Shown: in pieces, positions 9,532 through 18,630 of the stretch | Position numbering within the stretch: the stretch's first letter is position 1 | Layout: each line of letters opens with the position of its first letter | Assembly (NCBI GenBank): GCA_029689965.1 | Contig: CP121450.1 | Span: forward strand, 744,001 to 808,000 | DNA length: 64,000 nucleotides | Direction of reading: 5' to 3' | Source: Curtobacterium flaccumfaciens | Lineage (GTDB): Bacteria; Actinomycetota; Actinomycetes; Actinomycetales; Microbacteriaceae | Made by a program: the position numbers and the translations under genes | The notes under the pieces: generated by a model | Databases searched by the model: none | What the model was told of the DNA's origin: nothing | What the model saw: only the letters and a program-made list of their open reading frames with translations

Positions 9532-10378
9532 GGAAACAGGTTACCTCATCGATCGACTTCCACTGCGTCAGCGGACGGTGCATCGCGGTGCGCAAGTTGC
9601 TTGGGACGTGATCGGATCGGGAACGCCAGTCGTCCTCCTGCATGGGTTTCCCTGGTCCTCGCAGGTGTGGCGGCGCGTTGCGCCGGCACTTGCCCGTGAG
9701 TATCGCGTCTACTACGTAGATCTCCTTGGCTTCGGCGAGTCCAGCATTCCGGAAGACGGCGACGTATCGCCCGCCGCACAGGATCGGCTCCTCGCAGACC
9801 TGATCGCTGGATGGGATCTGAGGTCGCCGTACGTGGTCGGGCATGACTTCGGTGGCCTCGCGGCGCTCCGCGGCATTCTCGAACGGGATCTGTGTTTCTC
9901 GGGCCTGACCTTGATTGACAGTGTGGGGCTCCTGCCGTCAGGTTCACCCTTCTGGACCCACGCGCGGGCGCACATCGACGCGTTCCGTGACTTGCCGTCG
10001 TACATGCATCACGCTGTCGTTTCTGCGTTCCTGCAGAACGGGGTTCGCAGCCCGTTGTCCGAATCGGTCTTGGATCTCTATCTCACTCCCTGGCGAGGAA
10101 CGGATGGTGCACACCGCTTTTACGATCAGATACTGCAGTCGACCGCTGTGCCGCTCGAGGCCATTCAGGACCGCCTTGACCAGCTTCCGATCCGTCCGCA
10201 TGTGATCTGGGGCACACACGACCACAACATCCCTATCAGCCACGGTCGCGACCTAGCCCGTCGGGTGAACGCACGCAGCTTCACCGAGATCGAGCATGCC
10301 GCGCACCTTGTCCCCGAGGACTCACCCGAGGATGTGGTCAGTCTCGTGAGCAGCCACCTGCGTGCCGAGACGTGCTAG
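9530..10378 (+). CDS. Alpha/beta hydrolase (epoxide hydrolase/haloalkane dehalogenase type)
   Basis: This 282-residue alpha/beta hydrolase has the oxyanion motif HGFPWSS near residue 38 and a nucleophile elbow GHDFGG near residue 105, where the nucleophile is aspartate as in epoxide hydrolases and haloalkane dehalogenases. The late histidine is probably that of HAAHLVPED near residue 265. The ATG at 9530 overlaps the CGNR start; a GTG at about 9579 just before HRGAQVAWD is a plausible alternative. The stop is immediately followed by the broken end of an IS3 element, so the last few residues could be non-native. Confidence 0.82.
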   Translation: METGYLIDRLPLRQRTVHRGAQVAWDVIGSGTPVVLLHGFPWSSQVWRRVAPALAREYRVYYVDLLGFGESSIPEDGDVSPAAQDRLLADLIAGWDLRSPYVVGHDFGGLAALRGILERDLCFSGLTLIDSVGLLPSGSPFWTHARAHIDAFRDLPSYMHHAVVSAFLQNGVRSPLSESVLDLYLTPWRGTDGAHRFYDQILQSTAVPLEAIQDRLDQLPIRPHVIWGTHDHNIPISHGRDLARRVNARSFTEIEHAAHLVPEDSPEDVVSLVSSHLRAETC

Positions 10379-12045
10379 CGCGAACCCCTCTCGATCTCTG
10401 ATGCAGGCTGATCCGATCGACGTTAAACCATTCGATCCAGCGGTCGAGCTTTGTCGGGAAGGTGTCAAGTGTGAAGGTGCGGCCGCGGAGGAACTCTTGC
10501 TTGAAGTGGGAGAAGAAGTTTTCGGCGACGGCATTGTCGTAGCAGTTGCCGCTGCGAGACATCGATTGGGTGATGCCATGCTGGCGAAGGACGTGTCGGA
10601 AGTTGCCGTGCTGGTACTGCCAGCCTCGATCCGAGTGCAGCATCGTGGCGCCGGGGCGGGCATGCGGGAGGGCGTCGGTGAGCATGCCCAGCACCATCGG
10701 CAGATTCTGATTCGTGTCTAACCGGTACGACACGACCTTCCGCGTGCAGAGGTCAAGCAGCGGCGATAGGTAGAGCACCGTGCCGTCGATCGCGAACTGA
10801 GTGACGTCAGTTACCCACTTCTGCCCGGCAGGTCAGCAGCAAAGTTCCGTTGCAGCAGGTTCGGTGCGAACACGTTCGCAGGGTTGACCGCTTCCGGTGG
10901 CATCCGTCGCTTGCGACGGCGGACCTGGCACCGGCAGCCTTCCTCACGCATCAGTCGACGGACGGTCTTACCGCTGATCTGCAACCCGTGCTTGCGGCGA
11001 AGCCGGACGCGCATCCGTCGATACCCGTTGGCAGAGTAGGCAGTTTCGAACTCGCGGCGCAGCATCGGACGTACAGCGGCGTAGCGGTCTTCCTTCGGAG
11101 GTCGAGAGCGGCGGTAGTAGTAGGTGCTCGGCGGCAGGCTCAGTGCTCGGAGCAGCACCCGGACCGGGTACTGCCCGGCCAGGGACTGCACGATCTGCAC
11201 CTTCATCTCTGTTGGAAGGTTCGTGTCCAAATGCGCGAGCACGTCAGCAAGAGCGCTGCGCTCCTGCGCAACGGTTGATGACTTCTCCGCGGAGCTTCGC
11301 TCTATCCGAGCGATCGGCGTGAACGCGAGCTCGCCGTGCTTCCGATACTGGTCAGCCCACTGGTCCATGGTGCTATGGCTGCGGATCTCGAAACGACGAG
11401 CAACATAGAATCGCGGTTCACCGTCGTTGACGATGGCCTTTGCAGCGCGGAGTTTCAGTTCCGGGGAGTAGCGACGTGGCACGTTCATCGACGCCAACGT
11501 TATGGGCTGACCAGCCTTGAGCTTGTGGTACCAACGCCACCCAGTTGAGAACGGCACCCGGCCCGCTTGGAAGCGGACTCATACCCGCTTCCTGCAGCGA
11601 CGGCATCCGCGAACACGCGCCGCGCTTGGTCAGACGGCCGGGAACGTCCCTGCGCTGTCTCCAGCTTGGGCGGAGATGCGCTTTTCGCCATTGCCAGGTC
11701 CGCGTCGGTCCCACCAATCCCTGCTGCGCCACGATCCTCAAAAGCGCGACGCCACCGATGAGCCGTCTTCCCTGATCGCAGCCCGAACGTCTTCAGAAGC
11801 ACCGCCTCTCCGACCCCAGCGCGCAGCGCTTGCACGACTTGATACTTCAGTAGGAAGGGGTACCGATGCCGGCCATGACCGACTGGCAGCAGCCACTCGA
11901 GGCCGCCTCGCCGGTACATCGCCAGCCACCGGTAACCAACTGTCGCACTCACCCCTACCTGCCGCGATGCTTCACGAGCCGATGTTCCCTGATCGATCAA
12001 CGCTGCGAACGAAGCTTTGCGACTCGCTGCCTCTACCGTACCCAC
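10338..12045 (-). pseudogene. IS3-family transposase, two frameshifts and altered C-terminus
   Basis: The likely start is GTG 12045 behind AAGGAGGAG (12053-12061). The N-terminal helix-turn-helix (SAREASRQVGVSATVGYRWLA) is followed by a second one (FYVARRFEIRSHSTMDQWAD), then HTH_21 (YSANGYRRMRVRLRRKHGL) and the rve core with HSDRGWQYQ and NCYDNAVAENFFSHFK, which contain the second Asp and the Glu of the DDE triad. Frames change near 11565 and near 10835 (DLPGQKWVTDVTQ), each explained by one missing G. After WFNVDRI the C-terminus is foreign and reads into the neighbouring hydrolase. Transposition is unlikely because both the protein and the left end are damaged. Confidence 0.85.
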
Positions 12046-12093
12046 GTGCGGACTCCTCCTTGTCAAGGTGTCCAACTTTTGGGGTGCACTTCA
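10385..12093 (-). mobile_element. IS3-family insertion sequence, left end truncated
   Basis: The right terminus reads inward on the minus strand as TGAAGTGCACCCCAAAAGTT, starting at 12093, the typical TG-start inverted repeat of IS3/IS150-type elements. No matching repeat is present on the left, and transposase homology stops near 10410, just after the hydrolase gene. The left end has therefore been lost, and the outer limit is approximate. Confidence 0.7.
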
Positions 12094-12251
12094 GTGGACC
12101 CCCGATTGGACCGAGTCGGTGGATGTCAAGACTCACCGTGGGCTCGGAAACCGTCGTGAGGGTGACGCTCACGAGTGCGTCGCACTTCTTCTACTTGTGT
12201 GGGCTTGGCAGGCTGCATGACAGCGTGAACTACCGGAAAGCAGGGGCAATC

Positions 12252-12749
12252 ATGAACGCGAGCAGGCACCGGTTGTCGTACGTTCTCGTAGCGGCCATCA
12301 CCATCGCCGTGATGTTCAGCGCCTACGGTGTGAAACAGTTTTTCGCCCATCGAACTGAGTACGGAACATGCTCGTCGCTCACACGTGAATGTCATGACGT
12401 TCCTCTGAACACGCTGCTCCTGGTCGCCGGGTACCGATGGGTCGCGAGTTCCACGCGGGTCGTCGAGTCATCGGCCGGGTTCCCCGGAGCGTTCGGCGGG
12501 CTCGAGTACATCAGTGGCGTCATCGAACTGAAGGGCACCAGCGACCCGATCAGCCTCGGAGACGGAGCGTCGCTGCCGCTGCGGAACGCCCCGTCACCGA
12601 GCACCGCCGACGGTGAAGCGGCTCTGCGAAGACTCGGCGCGGCCCACATCACAACGTTGCGTCATCGGGGGTACCTCATCGTGCTCAGCGGCAAGACGCC
12701 GCAGCACTCGACCCTGATTTACGTCTACTCGATCCTGCGGATCACGTGA
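12252..12749 (+). CDS. Hypothetical protein with N-terminal membrane anchor
   Basis: This 165-residue protein is not recognised. An N-terminal hydrophobic helix (LSYVLVAAITIAVMFSAY, residues 9-26) preceded by basic residues should act as a membrane anchor or uncleaved signal, leaving about 135 residues outside. That domain has two cysteines (CSSLTREC) that could form a disulphide. The ATG at 12252 follows GCAGGGGC. It lies just downstream of the IS3 end, and a polytopic membrane protein follows 200 bases later on the same strand. Confidence 0.55.
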   Translation: MNASRHRLSYVLVAAITIAVMFSAYGVKQFFAHRTEYGTCSSLTRECHDVPLNTLLLVAGYRWVASSTRVVESSAGFPGAFGGLEYISGVIELKGTSDPISLGDGASLPLRNAPSPSTADGEAALRRLGAAHITTLRHRGYLIVLSGKTPQHSTLIYVYSILRIT

Positions 12750-12948
12750 CCACTCGCCGCGCCCCCTCCTTCATGGGAAGGCCGGTGTCCAACCAGGTTC
12801 GGTCCTTCGAATACATCCGTCGGCAACCTGGCCCGTGTCGAGAGGAAGGCTGCCCGTGCTCGGGCCTGAGCGAGCCGAGGATGTGTCCTTCGCGCCAGTC
12901 ACGCCCTCGAGCCCGGCTTGATCGGCGCCGGCGTCCTACGATCCAGTG

Positions 12949-14041
12949 ATGCGGGAATGCGTGCTCGACGTAGTGCTCGTGGCCGCAGCCGCCACCGCGG
13001 TGCTGTGTGTGCCGCGCGTGCGGCCCACCGGCCGGCAGTATGCGCCGAGCGTGTGGCGTCATCCCGGTACTTGGCTCGGTGTGACGGTTGCTTTGTTCTT
13101 CGTCAACCAGGTCCTGGTCACCGCGTTCGTCGATCAGGTCTGGCACGGCAACCCGGCACCGGTGACCCGGTACCTGCCACCCGGCTGGTTCGGTCTCGCC
13201 GACCTCGGCCGATTGCCTGGGCACTGCCCGCCTGGTCGTGGACCGTCCTGCACGTACAAGCGGCCTTGGAGTTGCCGTTTGTGATGCTCGCGTACCTGCT
13301 GGTGTGCTCCTGGTGCGGCAAGCAGGCCTTCGCACGCGTCCTCGCCGCACGGTGGCTGATGTCAGCGTGGTTCACGGTGACGTTCTGTCTGATCGAGCTG
13401 GACCTCGCGAGCCCGTACACGGCGACCGATCTCGTCATCCGCGTGGCCTCCGGCGTCGTCACACCGCTCCTGCTGCCGAAGCTCGCCGCGGGCACGGGGA
13501 AGCCGCCGGTTTCGTGTCCCTCGCGTTCTCTGTCGGCGCGCTCGGATACCTGGTGCTCGCGGTCTACGACGTCGCCACGCTGTACAACCTCGGACACGCC
13601 GCCGGTTGGGCACCAGGCGCCGCGGTCGCCGGGGTGGTCCTGGCGCTGAGCCGACGGCTGGCAGCACGGAGCGAACATGCTCAGGGGCCCGTCGTGGCGT
13701 CCGCCACACGGTCCATCGGGTGGTTCCTGGTGCTCTTCGCTGTCCCGTCACTGTCGCTGCGGTACGGGATCACCTTCGGAGCGCGCCCGACTGCCCTCGT
13801 CGCCGGAGCGGTGCTGGTCACGCTGAGCCTGTGGCGGGGATGGGATCATCGACACGCCCGGGAGCTGGGAGTCGCCGCAGCCATCGCCGTGCTCGCCGCC
13901 ACGGCCGGATACGTCCTCACCCCGGGATACACCGAGGCGCGGCTCCTCGCGGCCGCAGTCGCGTTCGTGCTCGCCGGCGGTCTGACGTGCGTTCTCCTCG
14001 ACCGGTCCCACGAAGCCGCAGACAAGAGGGCAGCACCGTGA
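12949..14041 (+). CDS. Polytopic membrane protein of unknown function (two frameshifts)
   Basis: Three consecutive frames together give a protein of about 365 residues with roughly ten hydrophobic helices. Segments include VLDVVLVAAAATAVLCV, WLGVTVALFFVNQVLVTAF, LPFVMLAYLLVC, FVSLAFSVGALGYLVLAVYD, ALVAGAVLVTLSLW and LLAAAVAFVLAGGLTCVLL. The breaks are near 13205 (ADLG joined to RPIAWALPAW) and near 13500 (KLAAGT joined to AAGFVSLAFS). Start ATG 12949 follows GTG 12946, and either could be used. I do not recognise the family. It is followed by about 250 bases with no clear gene. Confidence 0.5.
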
Positions 14042-14294
14042 CTCACCCCTCGTGTTGCTAGCTGGTGTCGCGCGAGCCGGTCCGGCCGCGCACGCCAAAG
14101 GGCTGGCCACCCGCGACGCTGTGATGGCCCTCGGTCCGTGTCGTCGCTTTCGCGGCGCTTCGCGTCGTGATCCCGCCTCGCACGACGATCGGTGAACGAC
14201 CGGCTCACGGGCAGCGGTTCGAGCACCCGCAGCGAGTCAGCACGATACGTTGGGCGATAGCGGCCGACGGCCTGTGCGGCAGGAGGGAGTCGGG

Positions 14295-14393
14295 ATGGGT
14301 GCTGCAGTGCTTCCCTGGGTACCGTGGGTCGCGGGGCCTCTGATCGTCGCGGCCATCGTGTTTGCGGTGATTTCAGACCGGCGACGCAAATGA
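14295..14393 (+). CDS. Single-helix membrane microprotein (32 aa)
   Basis: This 32-codon frame starts at ATG 14295, five bases after a strong AGGAGGGAG (14281-14289). It consists of one hydrophobic helix (VAGPLIVAAIVFAVIS) and a basic tail, SDRRRK. Its stop overlaps the start of the next gene in ATGA, which supports real translation. A protein with the same plan occurs at 18345. Function is unknown. Confidence 0.55.
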   Translation: MGAAVLPWVPWVAGPLIVAAIVFAVISDRRRK

Positions 14394-14824
14394 CCGAGAT
14401 CGTTCGCTTCTCCCAAGCCACGGATTACATACTTGCTGGAGTGTTTTCGTTTCTTATCATCGGCAGCGCGCTCCTTGCCTTAGCTGCTGGCCCCTGGATG
14501 TTGGCGGTGACGGGGCTGATGGTCCTGCTCTGGTGGCGTGCCCTTGTCTTGAAGGTCGTGTTCTCTCCGCGCAAGCTCGTCCTCGTCGGAATCGTGTCGG
14601 TGAGAAGGATCCCGAAGTCTGACGTAGTCGGGATCGAACAGGGGTCCACCGTCGTCCTCAAGCGGAAGGGCCGCGAGCGCAGGGTCATCATCCCCATCGC
14701 GCTCAGCGCCTCACGCATCACCGACAACACCTCGGACGCACGAGTGAAGCAGCGGATCGATGCCGCTTCCCAGAAATGGTTGATCGGCGAATGCCCGGAC
14801 GAACAACGGCAAGGATGCGCGTGA
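14390..14824 (+). CDS. Membrane protein, two helices plus PH-like cytosolic part
   Basis: This 144-residue protein starts at ATG 14390, overlapping the microprotein stop by four bases, so the two are translationally coupled. Two adjacent hydrophobic helices (YILAGVFSFLIIGSALLALA and MLAVTGLMVLLWWRALVL) are followed by a short beta-rich region (KLVLVGIVSVRRIPKSDVVGI, RRVIIPIAL) that resembles small bacterial PH-like domains. It is not recognised as a named family. A hairpin at 14867-14888 probably terminates the transcript. Confidence 0.55.
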   Translation: MTEIVRFSQATDYILAGVFSFLIIGSALLALAAGPWMLAVTGLMVLLWWRALVLKVVFSPRKLVLVGIVSVRRIPKSDVVGIEQGSTVVLKRKGRERRVIIPIALSASRITDNTSDARVKQRIDAASQKWLIGECPDEQRQGCA

Positions 14825-14866
14825 CGGACTTCGGCTTGATACCTGCTGCCTGAGCCTGACCGGAAG

Positions 14867-14888
14867 CCGATCCCTCATCGGGGATCGG
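14867..14888 (+). terminator. Hairpin after the 14.4-kb membrane gene
   Basis: The inverted repeat CCGATCCC-TCATCG-GGGATCGG lies 43 bases after the stop at 14824 and 22 bases before the next gene. There is only a short T run, so termination is probable rather than certain. Confidence 0.5.
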
Positions 14889-14909
14889 TTGAGTGGGTAG
14901 CGTCGAGAC

Positions 14910-15693
14910 ATGCTCGACGGATGGTCTGATGCTGCGACTGCTTACGACAGGTCTTTCGCGCAACTCTGCGCAGGTGCTATCGACGGGTTGCTTGGGAACC
15001 ACGTGAGCGTCGGCGACGGGCCCGCTCTGGACGTCGGAACGGGGACGGGATCCGTCGTAGGTGCCCTCATCCGACGCGGATTCGCGGTCACTGCATGCGA
15101 CAAGGAACGCTCCATGGTGCGATTCGCTGCAAGACGCTACCCGACTGTCGATATCGCAACTGCGGCGTTGCCCTCACTGCCCTACGACGGGGCTCGTTCG
15201 CGCTTACGACTGCGAACTTCGTCCTCAACCACGTACCAACTCCGCTCACATCGGCTCGTGAGCTCCTTCGAGTCACCCGTCCTGGTGGAACCGTCGCCGC
15301 CACGATTTGGCCGTCCGAACCGGTCGGAGCGCTCAACCAGTTCTGGAACATGATCATGAGAAAAGCGGACGTCACGGTGCCCGCCGGACACCGATTGCCT
15401 CCAGCGGATGATTTCTCGAGAACCGTCGGAGGCTTCCGCGAGCTGTTCCGCATCGCTGGCGCAACCACCGTCGACTGCAGCCTGTTCTCGTACACCTTCC
15501 GTATACGCCCGACGACCTCTGGGCAGCAGTAACAGCAGGGATCGCAACGATCGGGCAGACGTACATGCGCCAGCCTGACGAAGGCCGCGGACGGATGCAG
15601 GCTGTCTTCACGGACGCCGCGAGGCGGCAGGCCGCTTCCAATGTCCTCTCGTTCGAGAGCAAGGCGGTCGTTGCCCACGCCTCAGTCCGGTAG
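14910..15693 (+). CDS. Class I SAM-dependent methyltransferase (two frameshifts)
   Basis: The first frame shows the SAM-binding motif ALDVGTGTGSVVGALIRRG near residue 40 and VTACDKERSMV as motif II. After a break near 15190 the second frame gives FALTTANFVLNHVPTP and LLRVTRPGGTVAATIWP, the post-I and motif III regions of UbiE-like methyltransferases. A third frame from about 15512 (DDLWAAVTAG, TYMRQPDEGRG) runs to TAG 15691-15693. The final TAG lies inside a copy of the repeated palindrome. The substrate is unknown; the fold suggests a small-molecule methyltransferase of about 260 residues. Confidence 0.72.
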
Positions 15694-15708
15694 GCGATCG
15701 GCTACCGG
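15687..15708. repeat. Stop-codon palindrome, copy 1 (one mismatch)
   Basis: This copy of the palindrome CGGTAGCCGATCGGCTACCG has GGCGA in place of GCCGA in its left arm. The TAG at 15691-15693 is the in-frame stop of the methyltransferase. It lies between that gene and the MFS gene on the same strand. Confidence 0.75.
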
Positions 15709-15728
15709 GATCGTTTGAGCGTCCCGCG

Positions 15729-16940
15729 GTGAGGCGCAGTAGCGTCGATACTCACGAGGGGGTGCACGTGCGGGCACGGGGGTTGGTCGTCTACTTCATC
15801 GCGGCCTGCTTGCTCCGCGGTGCCGATGCAGCCGCGATCATCGGTGTGGTCCTCGCTGCCCGTCCGGCTGATGCCGGCGATGCCACTGGGCTTCTCGCCG
15901 CCTGCATCACCCTGCCCCACCTCGCGGGTCCGGTCGCCGCGCACCTCCTCGACCGTGCCAGTTCCAAGAAGCTTGTCCTCGCCGGTGCGGGACTCGTCTA
16001 CGGGCTCGCCCTCACAGGTGCGATCCTCCTGCTCCCGACCACGCTCACGGGAGCAGCTGGCGGCCTCCTCCTCGCGGGCTTGGCCGGGCCTCTGCTCACC
16101 GGTGGTCTCAGCAGCCAGCTCGCGGCAATCGTCGGCACCGACGAGCGCACACGACGACGTGCACAGGGGATGGACGCCTTCACCTACGGTGTGTCCGCCA
16201 CGGCAGGCCCCGCCGTCATCGCCATCGTGGCCACCGCTAGCGCCCCCGCTGCTGCGGTCCTCACCGCTGCCGGCGCCGCAGTCGCCGGAGGGTTCGTCGT
16301 GCTGGCCCTTCCCCGCGCAACCCAGCAGCCCGCCGACGGCGAAGGGGCAGCACCGGTCGGGCTGCGCGCTGTTCTCGGGATGCTCCTGCAACTACCGGGA
16401 CTGCGACGGACCACAATCGCCACCGCCCTGACAGCGGTCCCTCTCGGCGCTGTCCCACTCCTCGCCGTCGGCACGGTCGACTCCCTCGACGCGTCCGCCG
16501 CCTCGTCAGCCGTGCTCACCTCCGCCTACGGTGCGGGAAATCTCGCAGTGTCCTTGCTGCTGATGGTCTTACCGCCCCGCGGGCAGGCAGACCGGCTCAT
16601 CCGCTGGGGCGTCATCACCGTCGCAGTCGGGTTCACGCTCGGCCTGGCGATCTTCTCCGTCCCCGCCGGTGCTGCTGCTTTCGCGCTCCTCGGCGTCTCG
16701 ACCGGGGCTCTCTTCACTGCGAGCCTGGCAGCTCGGGCAGCGTTCTCACCACCCGGCGCGGAAGCGCAGATCTTCGTCAGCATGGCCGGTATCAAGGTTG
16801 CGTGCTCCTCAGCCGGTACCGCGATCGCAGGCACCCTCCTCGGTCTCGGCGGCCGCACGATGTTCGCAATCGCGGCCGCCCTCACCCTCGCGACGCTCGC
16901 CTACCTCCTCATCGACCGCCGGACGCAAACGCCTCACTAG
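15729..16940 (+). CDS. MFS transporter
   Basis: This intact 403-residue major facilitator protein has about twelve hydrophobic helices. The first is LVVYFIAACLL near residue 20, and a positively charged loop GTDERTRRRAQGMDAF sits near the middle. It looks like a drug or metabolite exporter, but no substrate motif is visible. GTG 15768 (starting HVRARG) is a plausible later start that would remove 13 residues. The stop TAG (16938-16940) falls in a degenerate copy of the repeated palindrome. GNAT follows 42 bases later. Confidence 0.85.
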   Translation: MRRSSVDTHEGVHVRARGLVVYFIAACLLRGADAAAIIGVVLAARPADAGDATGLLAACITLPHLAGPVAAHLLDRASSKKLVLAGAGLVYGLALTGAILLLPTTLTGAAGGLLLAGLAGPLLTGGLSSQLAAIVGTDERTRRRAQGMDAFTYGVSATAGPAVIAIVATASAPAAAVLTAAGAAVAGGFVVLALPRATQQPADGEGAAPVGLRAVLGMLLQLPGLRRTTIATALTAVPLGAVPLLAVGTVDSLDASAASSAVLTSAYGAGNLAVSLLLMVLPPRGQADRLIRWGVITVAVGFTLGLAIFSVPAGAAAFALLGVSTGALFTASLAARAAFSPPGAEAQIFVSMAGIKVACSSAGTAIAGTLLGLGGRTMFAIAAALTLATLAYLLIDRRTQTPH

Positions 16941-16955
16941 CCGATCCGCCACCGA
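16934..16955. repeat. Stop-codon palindrome, copy 2 (degenerate)
   Basis: ACTAGCCGATCCGCCACCG keeps the core TAGCCGATC and the outer ACCG of the palindrome but has lost symmetry. TAG 16938-16940 is the stop codon of the MFS gene. Confidence 0.5.
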
Positions 16956-16982
16956 ACACGCGATGGATGATGGAATGACACT

Positions 16983-17466
16983 ATGGCGCACTCGACAGTT
17001 CGTCCGGCGCGGCAGTCAGACGCTCCCGGAATCGCAGCCGTCCACGTCCAGGCGTGGCGCGAGGCATACGCGCACCTGATGCCTGCGGAGTTCCTGGCTG
17101 CACCCGACCAGGGCCGACGCGAGACAGGCTGGCGAACGATCATCGCTGACGACGTCACCGACGTAATCGTCGCACTCGACGGAAAGAAGATCATCGGCTG
17201 GGCAACGGCGGATCCGGCAGGGACGGATCCGCTCCCACCGACCGCGAGCTCGAGGGCATCTACGTCCTCGCGTCCGCTTACGGATCGGGAGCAGGGCAGC
17301 AGCTGCTGGATGCCGCGATCGGTAACGACGCGGCGTTCTTGTGGATGGCCGAAAACAATCCCCGCGCCGAGGCTCTCTACCGGCGCAACCGATTCGAGCG
17401 CGATGGCGCCGAGAAGACGGAGTCGTTCGGGAGGCATCCGTCAGTGTCGTACGTCTGTCTCGGTAG
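16983..17466 (+). CDS. GNAT family N-acetyltransferase (frameshifted)
   Basis: The N-terminus RPARQSDAPGIAAVHVQAWREAY is typical of GNAT enzymes that acetylate small molecules or protein N-termini. A break near 17225 shifts to a second frame with ELEGIYVLASAYGSGAGQQLLD, a form of the acetyl-CoA-binding motif A, followed by AAFLWMAENNPRAEALYRRNRFERDG. That frame formally runs to 17548, but one further lost C before 17461 would place the palindrome's TAG (17464-17466) in frame after VSYVCL, which is where GNAT proteins normally end. I infer that end. It is convergent with the HAD gene. Confidence 0.75.
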
Positions 17467-17480
17467 CCGATCGGCTACCG
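17461..17480. repeat. Stop-codon palindrome, copy 3 (perfect 20 bp)
   Basis: CGGTAGCCGATCGGCTACCG is perfectly symmetrical. It sits at the junction of the convergent GNAT (+) and HAD (-) genes; CTA 17475-17477 is the minus-strand stop of the HAD gene, and TAG 17464-17466 probably ends GNAT. Confidence 0.85.
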
Positions 17481-18185
17481 GTCGTCTGTGCCGGAGAGCG
17501 CCCGACGTGAGTGCAGGGTGTCCTTCCACGTCTCAAGCCAGGGGATGACGTCGCGCAGGTCCTTTGTGTCAAGGGCAGCGGATGCGGCCGCTCGAGCCAT
17601 CGCGCTGGCGTTCAGAGCGAGCGATGCCGGTAGGGCATCGAACAGGGGAAGGTCGGACCGACTGTCTCCGATGGCGCAGCAGTGCCCAATCGGGACACCG
17701 CGCTCCGCCGCGAGTTGGAGCGCGCAGTCTCGCTTGTCGTGCTCGTTGAAGTGTTCCGCCACGCTGCCGTCGTAGTCGGTCCCGACGACGTGAACACGCG
17801 GACCGCCGTTCGCGGTGAACCCGTGACGTTTCGCGATCGCTTCTCCTACGGGCTGCCAAGCGAGAGACGCGAGGACCGGCTCGACATCGTGCTCGACGCA
17901 CCATGCAACCACAGCGTCGACACCGGCTATGAGTGGAAGCTCCTCGAGCCATGCGGCAACCGTTCTCGTCGGAGTTCCGCGCCACCCTTCGGCGTCGATG
18001 ACGCTGACGTCCTCATTCGTGAGCTCGCCCTCGGCGTACCGCTGCTCAGCAGTGTCGAGCGCGTGATGATGTCCGAAGCGCCTGGCGAGGAAGCTGCTGC
18101 TCGACATGGACGGGACCAACGTGCCATCGATATCGAAGAAGACGATCCCCGCGTGCTCATGCTCGGAGCGTAGTCGGGCGCACAC
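17475..18185 (-). CDS. HAD family phosphatase (SerB-like, HAD-IB)
   Basis: This intact 236-residue HAD hydrolase has motif I FFDIDGTLVPS at residues 16-26, with the nucleophile and acid/base aspartates. Motif IV, AIGDSRSDLPLFDAL near residue 185, binds Mg2+. GYRYAEGELT-like helices form the cap, as in HAD-IB phosphoserine-phosphatase-like enzymes. It probably dephosphorylates a small phospho-metabolite. The stop lies in the perfect palindrome shared with the convergent GNAT gene. Confidence 0.88.
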   Translation of the reverse strand: MCARLRSEHEHAGIVFFDIDGTLVPSMSSSSFLARRFGHHHALDTAEQRYAEGELTNEDVSVIDAEGWRGTPTRTVAAWLEELPLIAGVDAVVAWCVEHDVEPVLASLAWQPVGEAIAKRHGFTANGGPRVHVVGTDYDGSVAEHFNEHDKRDCALQLAAERGVPIGHCCAIGDSRSDLPLFDALPASLALNASAMARAAASAALDTKDLRDVIPWLETWKDTLHSRRALSGTDDR

Positions 18186-18344
18186 CGCTTCCGCTGTTCC
18201 GATAGCCGGTCGGTGGTTTCATCGAGACGCGGACCGATGCACCCCTGTTCGAGGCCGGCGGCTCTCTACGGGACGTGCTGCGGAACTAGACGACGATCCG
18301 TGTACGCCACCGGCAGTCGGCAACTCGCGGAATAAGGTGGAGTC

Positions 18345-18449
18345 ATGTGGGCTGGTAACGGAGCAACGCCGGCAGGGACAATCATATTCGCGATTGTTGC
18401 GGTAGCGATTTTCGTAGGGCTCTTCATCAGAAGTCGGCGGAACAAGTAG
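18345..18449 (+). CDS. Single-helix membrane microprotein (34 aa)
   Basis: This 34-codon frame begins at ATG 18345, right after AAGGTGGAG (18334-18342). It has a hydrophobic helix (GTIIFAIVAVAIFVGLFI) and a basic end, RSRRNK. The plan matches the microprotein at 14295: a short N-terminus, one helix and an Arg/Lys tail. It stands alone between HAD genes. Function is unknown. Confidence 0.5.
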   Translation: MWAGNGATPAGTIIFAIVAVAIFVGLFIRSRRNK

Positions 18450-18584
18450 GTACCTGATGGTCCGCACCTCCCCCTTGAGCCTTGATCGGCGTCAGTGCTG
18501 AGTCGGACCCGGATGGCAAGCCCAAGCACCCGAGGTGGCGGGCATGACGGCACGCTCGGAGGCAGTTGGCCAGGCTGCTGCCGC

Positions 18585-18606
18585 CCGGTAGCCGATCGGC
18601 TACCGG
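18585..18606. repeat. Stop-codon palindrome, copy 4 (perfect 22 bp)
   Basis: The 20-bp core is identical to the copy at 17461 and is extended by one matching base on each side. It lies 25 bases before the HAD gene start; its TAG closes only a short upstream frame (ending GQAAAAR) that may be the remnant of a gene end. Confidence 0.85.
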
Positions 18607-18630
18607 ACGAGCGAGTTCTAGTCTGGCCAG

